From the NCBI RefSeq assembly GCF_025566985.1, contig NZ_JAOQJD010000002.1, forward strand, positions 62,001-126,000: 64,000 bases of DNA, given 5' to 3'. The DNA is from Aedoeadaptatus acetigenes (GTDB taxonomy: Bacteria; Bacillota; Clostridia; Tissierellales; Peptoniphilaceae). Below are positions 26,870 through 34,227 of this stretch, in pieces. The translations under genes and the position numbers were made by a program. The notes beneath the pieces were generated by a model, which ran no database searches, was not told where the DNA came from, and saw nothing but the letters and a program-made list of their open reading frames with translations. Positions within the stretch are counted from its first letter, which is position 1; each line of letters begins with the position of its first letter.

Positions 26870-27963
26870 TGCAGTGCAGACTCCAGTATTTTCAGATTGC
26901 TTTCCATGCGTTCGAAGTAATTTTTGTCGCTTTCGTATTCCATGGGATCCAATTCCTTGACCTCGGCTCCCGCTTCCGATGCGACGGTTTGGGCTATTTT
27001 ATCATCTTCGTTGGGCTCCGTAAAGACGGTTTTAATGCCCTTGGCCTTCATTTCGTCCACGATGGCCTTCATGGCTTTGGGATCCGGTTCCGATTCGGAA
27101 TTAATGCCTTCGATGGGAATTTGGTTTAAGCCGTATTCCTTGGCCAAGTAGCCGTAGGCTTCGTGGCTCACGACGATGTCTTTGTGTTTCGCTTTGGCAA
27201 GCACGTTTTCGAAGGAATCGTCCAGGGCGTCGAATTTTTCGCTGAGCTTTTCGTAATTGGCCTTGTAGTAGGCGGCGTTGTCGGGATCTTTGGCGGCCAG
27301 GGCTTCACAGATGTTTTCCGCCATTTCTTCCGCATTTTCCGGTGCCATCCACACGTGGGGATCCATGCCCTCGTGTTCGTGATCGTGTTCCGCGGCGTCA
27401 TGGTCGTGATCGTGGTCCGCGGCGTCATGGTCGTGATCGTGTTCCGCGGCGTCGTGGTCGTGATCGTGGTCCGCGGCGTCATGGTCGTGGTCCGCGGCGT
27501 CGTGATCGTGGTCGTGGTCAGCGGCGTCTTCATCGTGGTGGTGATGGTGGCCGCCCTTTAACAACTCGATCCCCTCGGAGGCTTCCACAAAGGTGGCGTC
27601 CCCTTCTGCGGTCTCTTTTAAGCGATCCGTAAAGGATTCCAGGCCGGCGCCGTTGTAGACAAAAAGATCCGCTTCATTCACTTGGTTCATGTCCTTGGGC
27701 GAAGGCTCGAAGCCGTGAACCCCTTGGCCCTTGGGGATCAAGCAGGTGACCGTGGCCTTGTCTCCGGCGATTTCTTCGGTGAGGTCGCGAAGGATGTAGG
27801 TGGTGGTTACCACATTCAGGCCCTCTGCCTTGGGCTTTTGGCTCTCGGTGACCGCAACTTTATTGTCGTTGTTGTTGTTATTGTTGTTGTTTGCCGCACT
27901 CGATCCGCAGGCGGTAAGCATGACTGCGGCGCAGGCCACGGCGACGATTTGTTTTACTTTCAT
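26866..27963 (-). CDS. znuA: Zinc ABC transporter substrate-binding lipoprotein with His-rich loop
   Basis: Cluster A-I metal-binding lipoprotein, 365 residues. Residues 1-19 are a lipoprotein signal with lipobox LTAC (Cys19), followed by a run of eight Asn as tether. Metal ligands of the family are visible: His83 (GQGVHGFEPSP), His203 (DPHVWM), a His in VVSHEAYGYL and an acidic ligand in FTEPNEDD. Between the first two lies a long loop (about 139-199) of Asp-His-Asp-His blocks separated by Ala-Ala, with 22 His. Such loops are typical of zinc binders and favour zinc as substrate. The start at 27963 follows AGGAGGCAAT. Under a Zur-like operator. Confidence 0.95.
   Translation of the reverse strand: MKVKQIVAVACAAVMLTACGSSAANNNNNNNNDNKVAVTESQKPKAEGLNVVTTTYILRDLTEEIAGDKATVTCLIPKGQGVHGFEPSPKDMNQVNEADLFVYNGAGLESFTDRLKETAEGDATFVEASEGIELLKGGHHHHHDEDAADHDHDHDAADHDHDAADHDHDHDAAEHDHDHDAADHDHDHDAAEHDHEHEGMDPHVWMAPENAEEMAENICEALAAKDPDNAAYYKANYEKLSEKFDALDDSFENVLAKAKHKDIVVSHEAYGYLAKEYGLNQIPIEGINSESEPDPKAMKAIVDEMKAKGIKTVFTEPNEDDKIAQTVASEAGAEVKELDPMEYESDKNYFERMESNLKILESALQ
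27367..27549 (-). repeat. Tandem His/Asp repeat within znuA
   Basis: Units of about 21-27 nt encode AADHDHDHD or AEHDHDHD; six or so copies stand in tandem. The copy number is expected to vary between strains because the units are near-identical at DNA level. Confidence 0.85.
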
Positions 27964-27973
27964 ATTGCCTCCT

Positions 27974-27994
27974 AAATAAAAATCATTGTTATTT
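27974..27994 (-). promoter_or_regulatory. Zur/Fur-type operator of znuACB
   Basis: A 21-bp near-perfect palindrome centred on 27984, with arms AAATAA and TTATTT and core AATcATT, closely follows the Fur-family layout (AAT-N-ATT core). It lies between the -10 and the znuA ribosome site, so a bound repressor would block early transcription. Confidence 0.75.
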
Positions 27995-28004
27995 AACGGA
28001 ACTA

Positions 28005-28013
28005 AGTATACCA
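28005..28013 (-). promoter_or_regulatory. Extended -10 promoter of znuACB
   Basis: On the minus strand TGG then TATACT, 11 nt upstream of the operator palindrome. Confidence 0.6.
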
Positions 28014-28107
28014 CTTTGTCCTCTTTTCGGGAAGACTTCTCATAAAAATTTTTCCATCGCTTTTCTTTTTTCTTCCCATGGCTTATGATGGATTCGGGAG
28101 GATGGTC

Positions 28108-28512
28108 ATGGAAGAATTACTGAGAGAAAAAGGTTTAAAGGCCACGAAGGGCCGCCTGGAAGTGTTGAAGATTTTAGAAAAAGCCCCCGGGCCCATGTGT
28201 GCCATGGACGTGTTTAAAAAGACGCCGAGGGCGGTGTGCGCTTCGTTGTCTACGGTGTATCGAATTTTAAATCAGCTCACGGAGGCGGGGATTTTGCAGG
28301 CCTCTTTGGAACAGGACGAGAGCACCTATTACGAAATGAAGGGCGGCGGGCACCACCACTACATCGTCTGCGCCCGCTGCGGCAAGCTCGCCCCCATCGA
28401 CGACTGCCCTCTGGACGCTTTGGACGAACACATTATGCGGGCCACGGGCTACGCCATTACGGGCCACCGCTTTCAGCTGGAGGGGATTTGCCCGGACTGC
28501 TTAAAAAAATAA
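28108..28512 (+). CDS. Fur family metal-dependent repressor, probably Zur
   Basis: The 134-residue protein has the Fur winged helix (TKGRLEVLKILEKAPGPMCAMDVFKK..LSTVYRILNQLTEAGIL, residues 12-60) and a dimerisation domain with a regulatory His cluster (GGGHHHYIVCARCG) and two CXXC pairs, CARCG and CPDC, for a structural zinc. Start is the ATG at 28108 behind GGGAGG; two upstream ATGs in the region fit the ribosome site less well. It is divergent from znuACB, whose operator lies between them, so zinc sensing is the best reading. It carries a bidirectional terminator. Confidence 0.88.
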   Translation: MEELLREKGLKATKGRLEVLKILEKAPGPMCAMDVFKKTPRAVCASLSTVYRILNQLTEAGILQASLEQDESTYYEMKGGGHHHYIVCARCGKLAPIDDCPLDALDEHIMRATGYAITGHRFQLEGICPDCLKK

Positions 28513-28545
28513 GGAACCGACGGATGCCATCGGTTCCTTTTTGTT
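28513..28545. terminator. Bidirectional terminator
   Basis: GGAACCGA and TCGGTTCC form an 8-bp stem with flanking A- and T-runs between the convergent zur-like and MFS genes. Confidence 0.88.
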
Positions 28546-28565
28546 TGTCGAAGGTTCTAAACCCA

Positions 28566-29726
28566 TTACGCCTTTTTGCCCCGCCGAATCCACAGGGCGA
28601 GGGCGACGCTTGCGGCGGTAATGGCCATGTTCAGAAGCACGACTTTTCTCGGCGCATCGACGCCGTATGTGGCCGTCACGGCCCCCGCCGCGGCGAGGAC
28701 CACGTAATTGGCGAGGGAGGAAGCCATCATAACCACGGAGGTGATTTTTCCCTTGTGCTCTTCGTAAAGGCCGTTGGCCTCGGCCACCACCAGCTGCAGG
28801 ACGCCGCCGGCGCCGCCGTAGCCGATAAAAAAGCCGCCGATTAAGGGCGAGACGGGGCTTTTAACCACGTAGGTAAAGGCGAGGGCCGCGAGGCAAATGG
28901 CCGGGTAGAGGACGAGGACGTCTTCCGTCTCGATTTTCTTGAGCACCACAAAAGCCGTGGCCAAAATGGCCACGATGGTGCCCGCCGCATAAACCGACTG
29001 AATCATGGAAGGGTCCGCCATGCCGTAGAGGCTCCCCAGCTCCTGATTGCAATTGAGCCACAGGGTAAAGGTGGCGGTGGCGGTAAAGCCCATAAGTACC
29101 ACGGGGACGATGCCTCGGCGAATGCCCGCGGATCCTTTGGTCTTCTTTTGCGTCTTTTCCATGTCCGGGAAGGGCGCCGTTAAAATCAAGAGGCCGTCGG
29201 CGGCGATGAGGGCCCCTAAAAATGCGAAGACTGCCGAGTAGGAGAAAGATCGGGCCGCGGCGAAGCCGATGGCGAAGGGCAGCACGAATTGGCCCAAGGA
29301 CATGGCGAATTTCGTAAACATATTGGCCTTGGGGCCTTTTTCCTTAAAGAGCTCGAGGATCGTCGGCGTGACGCAGGTATCTAAAAAGGAATTGGCCATG
29401 CCGCCGATGATTGCCGCGGCGTAGGCGGCGGAAGCGGAAGCGCAAAAGGCGATGCCCAAAAAGTACAGGGCGTACAAAACGACGCCCGAAAGGCCCGATG
29501 CCTTTCGTCCCCATTTATCGGAGACGTAGCCGGAGACGGGAAGGGCCACCAAGCGGCCCAGGCCCAAGGCGGCGATGACCTGGATGACGGCGGAAATATC
29601 CGCCGCGCCCCAGGCGCTTTGCAGGGCGGATTTATACTGGGATAAGATGGAGACGCCGATGCCGTGAATAAAATAAGTAAAGTACAATGGCAGGGCGGTG
29701 CGGAAGACGCTTCGATTGGATTGCAT
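28566..29726 (-). CDS. MFS transporter
   Basis: The 386-residue protein has twelve hydrophobic segments and the MFS loop 2-3 motif in GYVSDKWGRKASG (about residues 66-78). A charged central loop (PFPDMEKTQKKTKGSAGIRRG, about 188-208) divides the two halves. Substrate is unknown; a drug or metabolite exporter is the default reading. The ATG follows GAGGTGATCC. Upstream is a long leader with an intrinsic terminator 23 nt before the start, so expression is probably controlled by attenuation rather than initiation. Confidence 0.85.
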   Translation of the reverse strand: MQSNRSVFRTALPLYFTYFIHGIGVSILSQYKSALQSAWGAADISAVIQVIAALGLGRLVALPVSGYVSDKWGRKASGLSGVVLYALYFLGIAFCASASAAYAAAIIGGMANSFLDTCVTPTILELFKEKGPKANMFTKFAMSLGQFVLPFAIGFAAARSFSYSAVFAFLGALIAADGLLILTAPFPDMEKTQKKTKGSAGIRRGIVPVVLMGFTATATFTLWLNCNQELGSLYGMADPSMIQSVYAAGTIVAILATAFVVLKKIETEDVLVLYPAICLAALAFTYVVKSPVSPLIGGFFIGYGGAGGVLQLVVAEANGLYEEHKGKITSVVMMASSLANYVVLAAAGAVTATYGVDAPRKVVLLNMAITAASVALALWIRRGKKA

Positions 29727-29748
29727 GGATCACCTCACAGGATTTTTC

Positions 29749-29780
29749 AAAAAAAAAGCGACCCGCGGGCCGCTTTTTTC
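29749..29780 (-). terminator. Intrinsic terminator inside MFS leader (candidate attenuator)
   Basis: On the minus strand GCGGCCCGCGGGTCGC folds as a stem inside AAA/TTT arms and is followed by nine T. It ends 23 nt before the MFS start and about 120 nt after the predicted transcription start. Confidence 0.8.
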
Positions 29781-29849
29781 GGCTTTTTCAAGCCTCTCGA
29801 TGGTATGCCATTCCGATTTTTGGTAAGCAACAGTAAGTAAGAAACAACT

Positions 29850-29897
29850 CTAAGTAATAAAACTTATAGCTAGGAGTAAGTCGGCACGTTCGTCCAT
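29850..29897 (-). CDS. Candidate leader peptide (15 codons) of MFS gene
   Basis: Reads MDERADLLLAISFIT then TAG. The ATG lies about four bases after the predicted transcription start, so it would be translated leaderless or nearly so; there is no Shine-Dalgarno. Position between a strong promoter and an attenuator-type terminator resembles antibiotic-responsive leader peptides. It may be chance. Confidence 0.3.
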   Translation of the reverse strand: MDERADLLLAISFIT

Positions 29898-29907
29898 CGA
29901 TAGGTTC

Positions 29908-29936
29908 ATTATCACATGAATTCCCCATGCCGTCAA
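29908..29936 (-). promoter_or_regulatory. Promoter of MFS leader transcript
   Basis: On the minus strand TTGACG and GATAAT are spaced by exactly 17 nt, one of the best sigma-A matches in the window. Predicted start near 29901. Confidence 0.75.
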
Positions 29937-29964
29937 GGGTTCTTTATCTATTGCCTGCAAATTT

Positions 29965-30381
29965 TTACAGATCCATGAACCGGCGAATGGCGTCGTAAAT
30001 TCCGTGGGTCATGTCCCGAAATTCCACCGGCGTCTGCTTTTCGTTCACGGAAAAGAGGTCGTCGTTTAGGTAGTTGAGGGTCACCGAGAGCATGCCCTCT
30101 TCGATTTCCACGTAAAAGCCCAGCTGCCTGTTTTCGATAGCGGCTTCAAAGCCGTAGCTGTCTCCGTCCAAAATCCGAATGCACTCGTCGTAAATGGCCA
30201 CGAGCTCTTCGAATTTAAAGAAACTGTCTTCCGCCTCAAAGTCCACATCGCCGTCTCTGCCCTGGATTTTGCAGATTAAATAATCGGCGTCAAATCCCGT
30301 GCCCACGCCCCATCCCGGCGGGTACTCGAATTCCAGGACGTCGACGGAAATTTCTTTTTTTCCTTCCTTTAAGTGAAGCAT
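29965..30381 (-). CDS. Hypothetical protein, possibly WapI-like
   Basis: The 138-residue acidic, soluble protein has no signal peptide. Its layout (an N-terminal strand pair, DADYLICKIQGRDGDVDFEAEDSFFKFEELVAIYD, then short strands) resembles small WapI-type immunity proteins, but I cannot confirm this. It begins four bases after the nitroreductase stop and is probably co-transcribed with it. No toxin gene is nearby, so an immunity role would be orphan. Confidence 0.6.
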   Translation of the reverse strand: MLHLKEGKKEISVDVLEFEYPPGWGVGTGFDADYLICKIQGRDGDVDFEAEDSFFKFEELVAIYDECIRILDGDSYGFEAAIENRQLGFYVEIEEGMLSVTLNYLNDDLFSVNEKQTPVEFRDMTHGIYDAIRRFMDL

Positions 30382-30384
30382 GTG

Positions 30385-31146
30385 CTATTTCTCCTTCGAT
30401 AAACGAAAACCCTGTTCCTCGGCGATTTGTGCGAGGGCCGCCCGATTTTCCGTGGCGCCTTTTAAGCGGGCGACCACTTGGTTGGAAAAAGAATCCACCC
30501 GGCGGTTGGCGTCCCTGAGGTCGTAATAGGTCTGCATTTCTTCGTCGTAATCCTTAATGGCTTCCAGGTAGTTGTCCAGAACCACGTAGCTGTCCGTGAA
30601 GCACTTCAGATCCATGGACATGCGGGGCTTGAGCTGCGGCGATTGATTGGGATGGCCGAAGCCGAGGCCGAAGACCGGGAAGGTGAGCTTCGGCAGATTT
30701 AAAAGCTCGATGACGGCCCGGGCATCGTTTAATAGGCTTCCGAGGTACACGGCGCCCAGTCCCGCCGCTTCAACGGCATTGGTGATATTTTGCGCCGCGA
30801 GAACCGCGTCGGTAAAGCCCTGGAAGAAGCGATCGCTGTCCGCCTCGGCTTCAAGTTCCACCCCTTGTTCCCTGGCGATGCGGCTGTTTCTGTACACGTC
30901 CGCGACAAAGACCCACAGCTCCGGCGCCCGGGCGATGTAATCCTGTCCGCCGATGTCGGCCAGGGCCTTTTTCTTCTTTTCATCCACGATGCGAATGATG
31001 GAATAAGATTGCATCCCGGTAGAGGTTGCCGTGCGATTGGCCACGTCTTTCAATGCTTCCACCAACGCGGGATCCACGGGTTCGTCGGTAAATTCCCGAA
31101 TGGTCACGTGGTTTAATTGTCTCTCAAAAAGGCTTTTATCTGCCAT
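30385..31146 (-). CDS. Nitroreductase family NADPH-dependent flavin oxidoreductase (NfsA-like)
   Basis: The 253-residue FMN enzyme opens with the family's substrate/FMN block NHVTIREFTDEPVDPALVEAL and shows AVEAAGLGAVYLGSLLNDARAVIELL and PVFGLGFGHPNQSPQLKPR, typical of the larger NfsA/FRP-type nitroreductases. It reduces quinones, nitro compounds or flavins. Its ATG at 31146 overlaps the stop of the upstream gene (TAATG). Translational coupling with two proteins of unknown function gives no specific substrate. Confidence 0.85.
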   Translation of the reverse strand: MADKSLFERQLNHVTIREFTDEPVDPALVEALKDVANRTATSTGMQSYSIIRIVDEKKKKALADIGGQDYIARAPELWVFVADVYRNSRIAREQGVELEAEADSDRFFQGFTDAVLAAQNITNAVEAAGLGAVYLGSLLNDARAVIELLNLPKLTFPVFGLGFGHPNQSPQLKPRMSMDLKCFTDSYVVLDNYLEAIKDYDEEMQTYYDLRDANRRVDSFSNQVVARLKGATENRAALAQIAEEQGFRLSKEK

Positions 31147-31658
31147 TACTTCCTCCTCTGTTTTTCTCTCAGACGGCGAATCCACAAATTGCCGATTTCC
31201 GCCGTGGACTCCATGGTCTTGAGCTGCATGCGCAAGAGCCCCTTTAAGGATTCCGCCAAGTAGGCGTCTTCTTCATCCCCGGCGGTTTTAAAGAGCCCGC
31301 CTTCGTCTTTACCGTAGAGCTGAATGATCATTTCCCCGGGGCCCGCGCCGTCGCCGTGTTCCACTTCCACGGCCAGGGGCTTTTTGTCCATGGGCATAAG
31401 CGCCCCGGTATGGCGCATGGCGGGGAGGTTGATATCTTCCGCTTCGAAATGTCCTTCGGCCTCCGTTAAATACACCCCGGCATCGGTGATGCCGTCGACG
31501 AAATAAAAGCGCCGCATATCGCCGATCAGCCACAGGCCGTCTCCCGCTTTTAAGCGCGCCGAATAAGCCGCCTCCACAGGCAGAAAGCCCTCGGCGTCGG
31601 GTAATTGATCCGTGTATAAATAATAGGCCCGATTTCTCTCGCCCATGTTCTCCCCCAT
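31146..31658 (-). CDS. Hypothetical soluble protein
   Basis: The 170-residue protein has no signal peptide or membrane segment. Repeated short strands (LPVEAAYSARLKAGDGLWLIGDMRRFYFVDGITDAGVYL) suggest a compact beta fold, with a basic C-terminal helix RRLREKQRRK. Not recognised. The start could be the ATG at 31658 or the one at 31646, which has GGGGGAG three bases before it. It is coupled to the nitroreductase by a TAATG overlap and lies just after a terminator, so it may have its own promoter or depend on read-through. Confidence 0.7.
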   Translation of the reverse strand: MGENMGERNRAYYLYTDQLPDAEGFLPVEAAYSARLKAGDGLWLIGDMRRFYFVDGITDAGVYLTEAEGHFEAEDINLPAMRHTGALMPMDKKPLAVEVEHGDGAGPGEMIIQLYGKDEGGLFKTAGDEEDAYLAESLKGLLRMQLKTMESTAEIGNLWIRRLREKQRRK

Positions 31659-31668
31659 CTGTAAATAG

Positions 31669-31696
31669 AAAAGGTACCGACATCTGCCGGTACCTT
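31669..31696 (-). terminator. Intrinsic terminator after the DUF3787-like gene
   Basis: GGTACCG and CGGTACC pair around an 8-nt loop, followed by TTTTC on the minus strand. Confidence 0.7.
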
Positions 31697-31707
31697 ACAT
31701 GAAACGC

Positions 31708-31890
31708 TTATTTCGCGTTTTCGTTTACCCATTCCACGGATTCTTTAACGGCTTCATCCGTCGGGATTTCAACGCCGGTTTCCGGATCCTTGCCGGCTAC
31801 CTTACCGTAAATGTCCGATGCCGGAGCGTGTTCGTCGTTTTGGTTTTCTTGTTCTCTTCTTGCTTTTGCTTTTTCTTCTTTGTTAGGCAC
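31708..31890 (-). CDS. Small DUF3787-like protein
   Basis: The 60-residue hydrophilic protein ends VEIPTDEAVKESVEWVNENAK, which closely follows the DUF3787 pattern (IP-S/T-x-x-AV-x-x-A-x-x-WVD-x-N-x-K) found in small clostridial proteins, some reported at the spore surface. The N-terminal half is charged and low-complexity. The ATG follows TAGGAGGATATT. It lies nine bases after rlmH on the same strand and ends at a terminator, so it is the last gene of a tpx-rlmH message. Function unknown. Confidence 0.7.
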   Translation of the reverse strand: MPNKEEKAKARREQENQNDEHAPASDIYGKVAGKDPETGVEIPTDEAVKESVEWVNENAK

Positions 31891-31899
31891 AATATCCTC

Positions 31900-32379
31900 C
31901 TATTTGTGATACACATGGCCGGCGTGAATGCGCGCGGCCCGATAAATTTGTTCCATTAATACGACGCGCATCAGGGTGTGGGGCAAGGTCATTTTCGAAA
32001 ACGACAAGAGCCAATCCGCCCGCGCCTTTACGGCGGGGGAAAGCCCCATGCTGCTTCCGATGACGAAGACCACATCTCCCGAGGTCGTCTCAAGAAAGTC
32101 GTACAGTTTTTCCGAAAAAGCCGGTGAATCCACCTGCTTTCCCTCCACGGCCAATACGATTACCGTATCCCGCGGATTGATTTTCGCCAAAAGGCCCTCG
32201 CCCTCTCGCTCGAGAACCCCCTCAGCCTCTTTCTCGGACAAGCTTTCCGGCGCCCGTTCGTCCTTCAGTTCCACCACTTCAGTGGGGACGTAGGGCCGAA
32301 GCCGCTTTACATACTCCGAAACCAAGGCGCTCAGGGCCGGATCCTTTAGCTTTCCAAGGGCCAGAACCCGTATGCGCAT
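31900..32379 (-). CDS. rlmH: 23S rRNA (pseudouridine-1915-N3)-methyltransferase
   Basis: SPOUT-class methyltransferase of 159 residues that methylates pseudouridine 1915 in helix 69 of 23S rRNA. The knot region and SAM site are visible: VIVLAVEGKQ, FVIGSSMGLSPAVKARAD (SAM loop) and LPHTLMRVVLMEQIYRAARIHAGHVYHK at the C-terminus, the family hallmark. Length is exactly that of Staphylococcus RlmH. It follows tpx by two bases. Confidence 0.95.
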   Translation of the reverse strand: MRIRVLALGKLKDPALSALVSEYVKRLRPYVPTEVVELKDERAPESLSEKEAEGVLEREGEGLLAKINPRDTVIVLAVEGKQVDSPAFSEKLYDFLETTSGDVVFVIGSSMGLSPAVKARADWLLSFSKMTLPHTLMRVVLMEQIYRAARIHAGHVYHK

Positions 32380-32381
32380 GC

Positions 32382-32891
32382 TTAGATCAGCGCTTTTACT
32401 GCTTCAAGGGCTTTGTCGTAGTCCGGGTGATTGGTCACTTCTTGGACGTATTCCACGTATTTTACCTCGTCATCTTCGCCGACGACGACGATGCCGCGGG
32501 TCAAGAGACGCAGGCCTTCGATTAAGAAGCCGTATTTGTTGCCGAAATCGCAGATTTGATAATCGCTGACGAGTTTGGCGCGGTCGATGCCTTCGGCGGC
32601 GCCGAAGCGTTCTTGTGCGAAGGGAAGGTCGTTGGAAATGGTGATGACGTGGACGTTGTCACCTAAATCCGTGGCCATTTGATTGAAGTTTCCTGTTTGA
32701 ATGGCGCAAACGCCGGTGTCGATGGAAGGAACGACGGAGTAAATGCGTACGGTGCCGTTTAATTCCTTGGATTCAAAGGGACTTAAATCGTTGTTTACCG
32801 CAACAAAATCCGGTGCCTTGTCGCCGACTTTAATTTCTTCGCCTAAAATGTTGATGGCGTTTCCGCCAAATGTAATATTTTCTCTGGACAT
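32382..32891 (-). CDS. tpx: Thiol peroxidase (Tpx), lacking the usual resolving cysteine
   Basis: Peroxiredoxin of 169 residues that reduces hydroperoxides in the cytoplasm. The active site PSIDTGVC places the peroxidatic cysteine at 62, with Thr59 and the conserved Arg in LLTRGIVVV. In other Tpx proteins the second (resolving) cysteine sits in SRFCGAEG or KWCAAEG; here that position is glycine (RFGAAEGID, Gly97). The only other cysteine is Cys114 in SDYQICDFG. So it either works as a one-cysteine enzyme or uses Cys114. The ATG follows TAGGAGGTACATT. First gene of a tpx-rlmH-DUF3787 run. Confidence 0.93.
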   Translation of the reverse strand: MSRENITFGGNAINILGEEIKVGDKAPDFVAVNNDLSPFESKELNGTVRIYSVVPSIDTGVCAIQTGNFNQMATDLGDNVHVITISNDLPFAQERFGAAEGIDRAKLVSDYQICDFGNKYGFLIEGLRLLTRGIVVVGEDDEVKYVEYVQEVTNHPDYDKALEAVKALI

Positions 32892-33049
32892 AATGTACCT
32901 CCTAGGTTTCGTTCACAAAATCATATACTACATGTATATCCTAAAATTCGGGAAACTAACAGAAAATCGGGGAGAGATTTTATTTTTTCATTCTTCTGCG
33001 CCAAAATCCGGCCGATGCGGTATGATAGTAGGAAGATAAAGGAGGCATT

Positions 33050-34198
33050 ATGACCTTAGAAGCTACCGCCCTCGTCCTCGACGGGCACAACTCCACCGCC
33101 TTAGCCATATTGAGAAATTTGGGCCGCCGCGGCATTTCAGTCGCCACCCTGGATGCGGCCCCCTCGGATTACGGCATCAGCCGCTACGCGAAAGACAGCG
33201 TCCTTCTGCCTGAGGCGGGCGAGGCCGCTCTTTTAGAGAGCCTTCTCGCCCTTTCCGAGAACAAGCCCGTGCTTTTTCCCACGACGCCGGCCTATGTGGA
33301 TTTTGTTGCGCGCAATTTTTCCGTGCTGAAAGCCCATTTCCGCTTCCCGGCGCTCTCCGCCGAGTCCCTCGCCTCCGGGGCCATGGCGGATCTTTTTCGG
33401 GATCTGATGCCGCCTCAAAAAGATCTTTACGGAAGCAAAGACGACCTCGTCCTCGAAATCGCCACGACCCTGGGCTTTCCCTGCTTAATCAAATCTCGGG
33501 ACGGAAACAAAGAGACGCCGATTCAATACATCGCGAGCGCCGCCGCCTTTTCCCGTGCCCTCGAGAAAATCGAGGCGGAGGATTTCTACGCCGAGCGCTA
33601 CGTGCCCGGCGAAGCCTCGGACAATTACGCCGCCTCCCTCTACTACGCAGGCGCCGGCGAACTTTCGGGCTTCGTCACCACACAGGTGCTGCGCCAATAC
33701 CCGGAATTTGTCGGCGAAGCCACCTACGTGAAGCAGAAATGGATTCCCGAGCTCATCGGCCTCGTCCATCCCCGCCTAAAGGCAGCGGGCTTTCGCGGCA
33801 TCTTCCACGCCACCTTCAAGCGCGACGAATTTAGCCGAAAGGTCTATATTACCGGCGCGGAGGCCTGCTTTTCTCCCGAGACGGAGCTCTTCACCCACCT
33901 GGGCTTCGAAACCCCCTATCTCTATTATTTAGACAGCACGGGCGAAGCGGTGCCGAAGATTTTCTTTCAATCGGACACCAACTGCCACTTTAGAGACGGC
34001 TGGCGGGACATGGCCGGGGTGGCGAGTTACCTGAAGACCGGCCACATGGGGCTGATGAAAATGATCGCCGACTACAAATTCAGAAAAATCCCCGCCACAT
34101 GGGCCTGGGACGACATGGGCCCGGGGCTGAACAAGCTCGGCGCCAAAGCCGCCGGCGGCGCGAGGCTCCTCTACGACAAGCTTCCTTTTAATAAATAA
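33050..34198 (+). CDS. ATP-grasp carboxylate-amine ligase
   Basis: The 382-residue cytoplasmic protein has a pre-ATP-grasp domain (ALVLDGHNSTALAILRNLGRRGISVATLD) and an ATP-grasp domain (PCLIKSRDGN near 144, FYAERYVPGE near 182, then a Mg-binding region GFRGIFHATFKRDE..YITGAEACFS near 248-280). The family joins a carboxylate to an amine using ATP, for example the D-aspartate ligases of peptidoglycan cross-bridges. Substrate is unknown. It is monocistronic, behind AAAGGAGG, and ends at a bidirectional terminator. A cell-wall cross-bridge role is inference from the family. Confidence 0.75.
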   Translation: MTLEATALVLDGHNSTALAILRNLGRRGISVATLDAAPSDYGISRYAKDSVLLPEAGEAALLESLLALSENKPVLFPTTPAYVDFVARNFSVLKAHFRFPALSAESLASGAMADLFRDLMPPQKDLYGSKDDLVLEIATTLGFPCLIKSRDGNKETPIQYIASAAAFSRALEKIEAEDFYAERYVPGEASDNYAASLYYAGAGELSGFVTTQVLRQYPEFVGEATYVKQKWIPELIGLVHPRLKAAGFRGIFHATFKRDEFSRKVYITGAEACFSPETELFTHLGFETPYLYYLDSTGEAVPKIFFQSDTNCHFRDGWRDMAGVASYLKTGHMGLMKMIADYKFRKIPATWAWDDMGPGLNKLGAKAAGGARLLYDKLPFNK

Positions 34199-34203
34199 AC
34201 GAC

Positions 34204-34227
34204 AAAAGCACCCACGCGGGTGCTTTT
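34204..34227. terminator. Bidirectional terminator
   Basis: AAAAGCACCC and GGGTGCTTTT form a perfect 10-bp stem around ACGC between convergent genes. Confidence 0.9.

Noticed and set aside
27367..27549. Possible CRISPR-like or minisatellite array
   Set aside because: Units are contiguous without unique spacers and keep the znuA reading frame.
27168..27632. Long Thr/Arg-rich or Val-rich frames antisense or shifted within znuA
   Set aside because: They are products of the His/Asp codon repeat read in other frames; znuA itself has a signal peptide, metal ligands and operon context.
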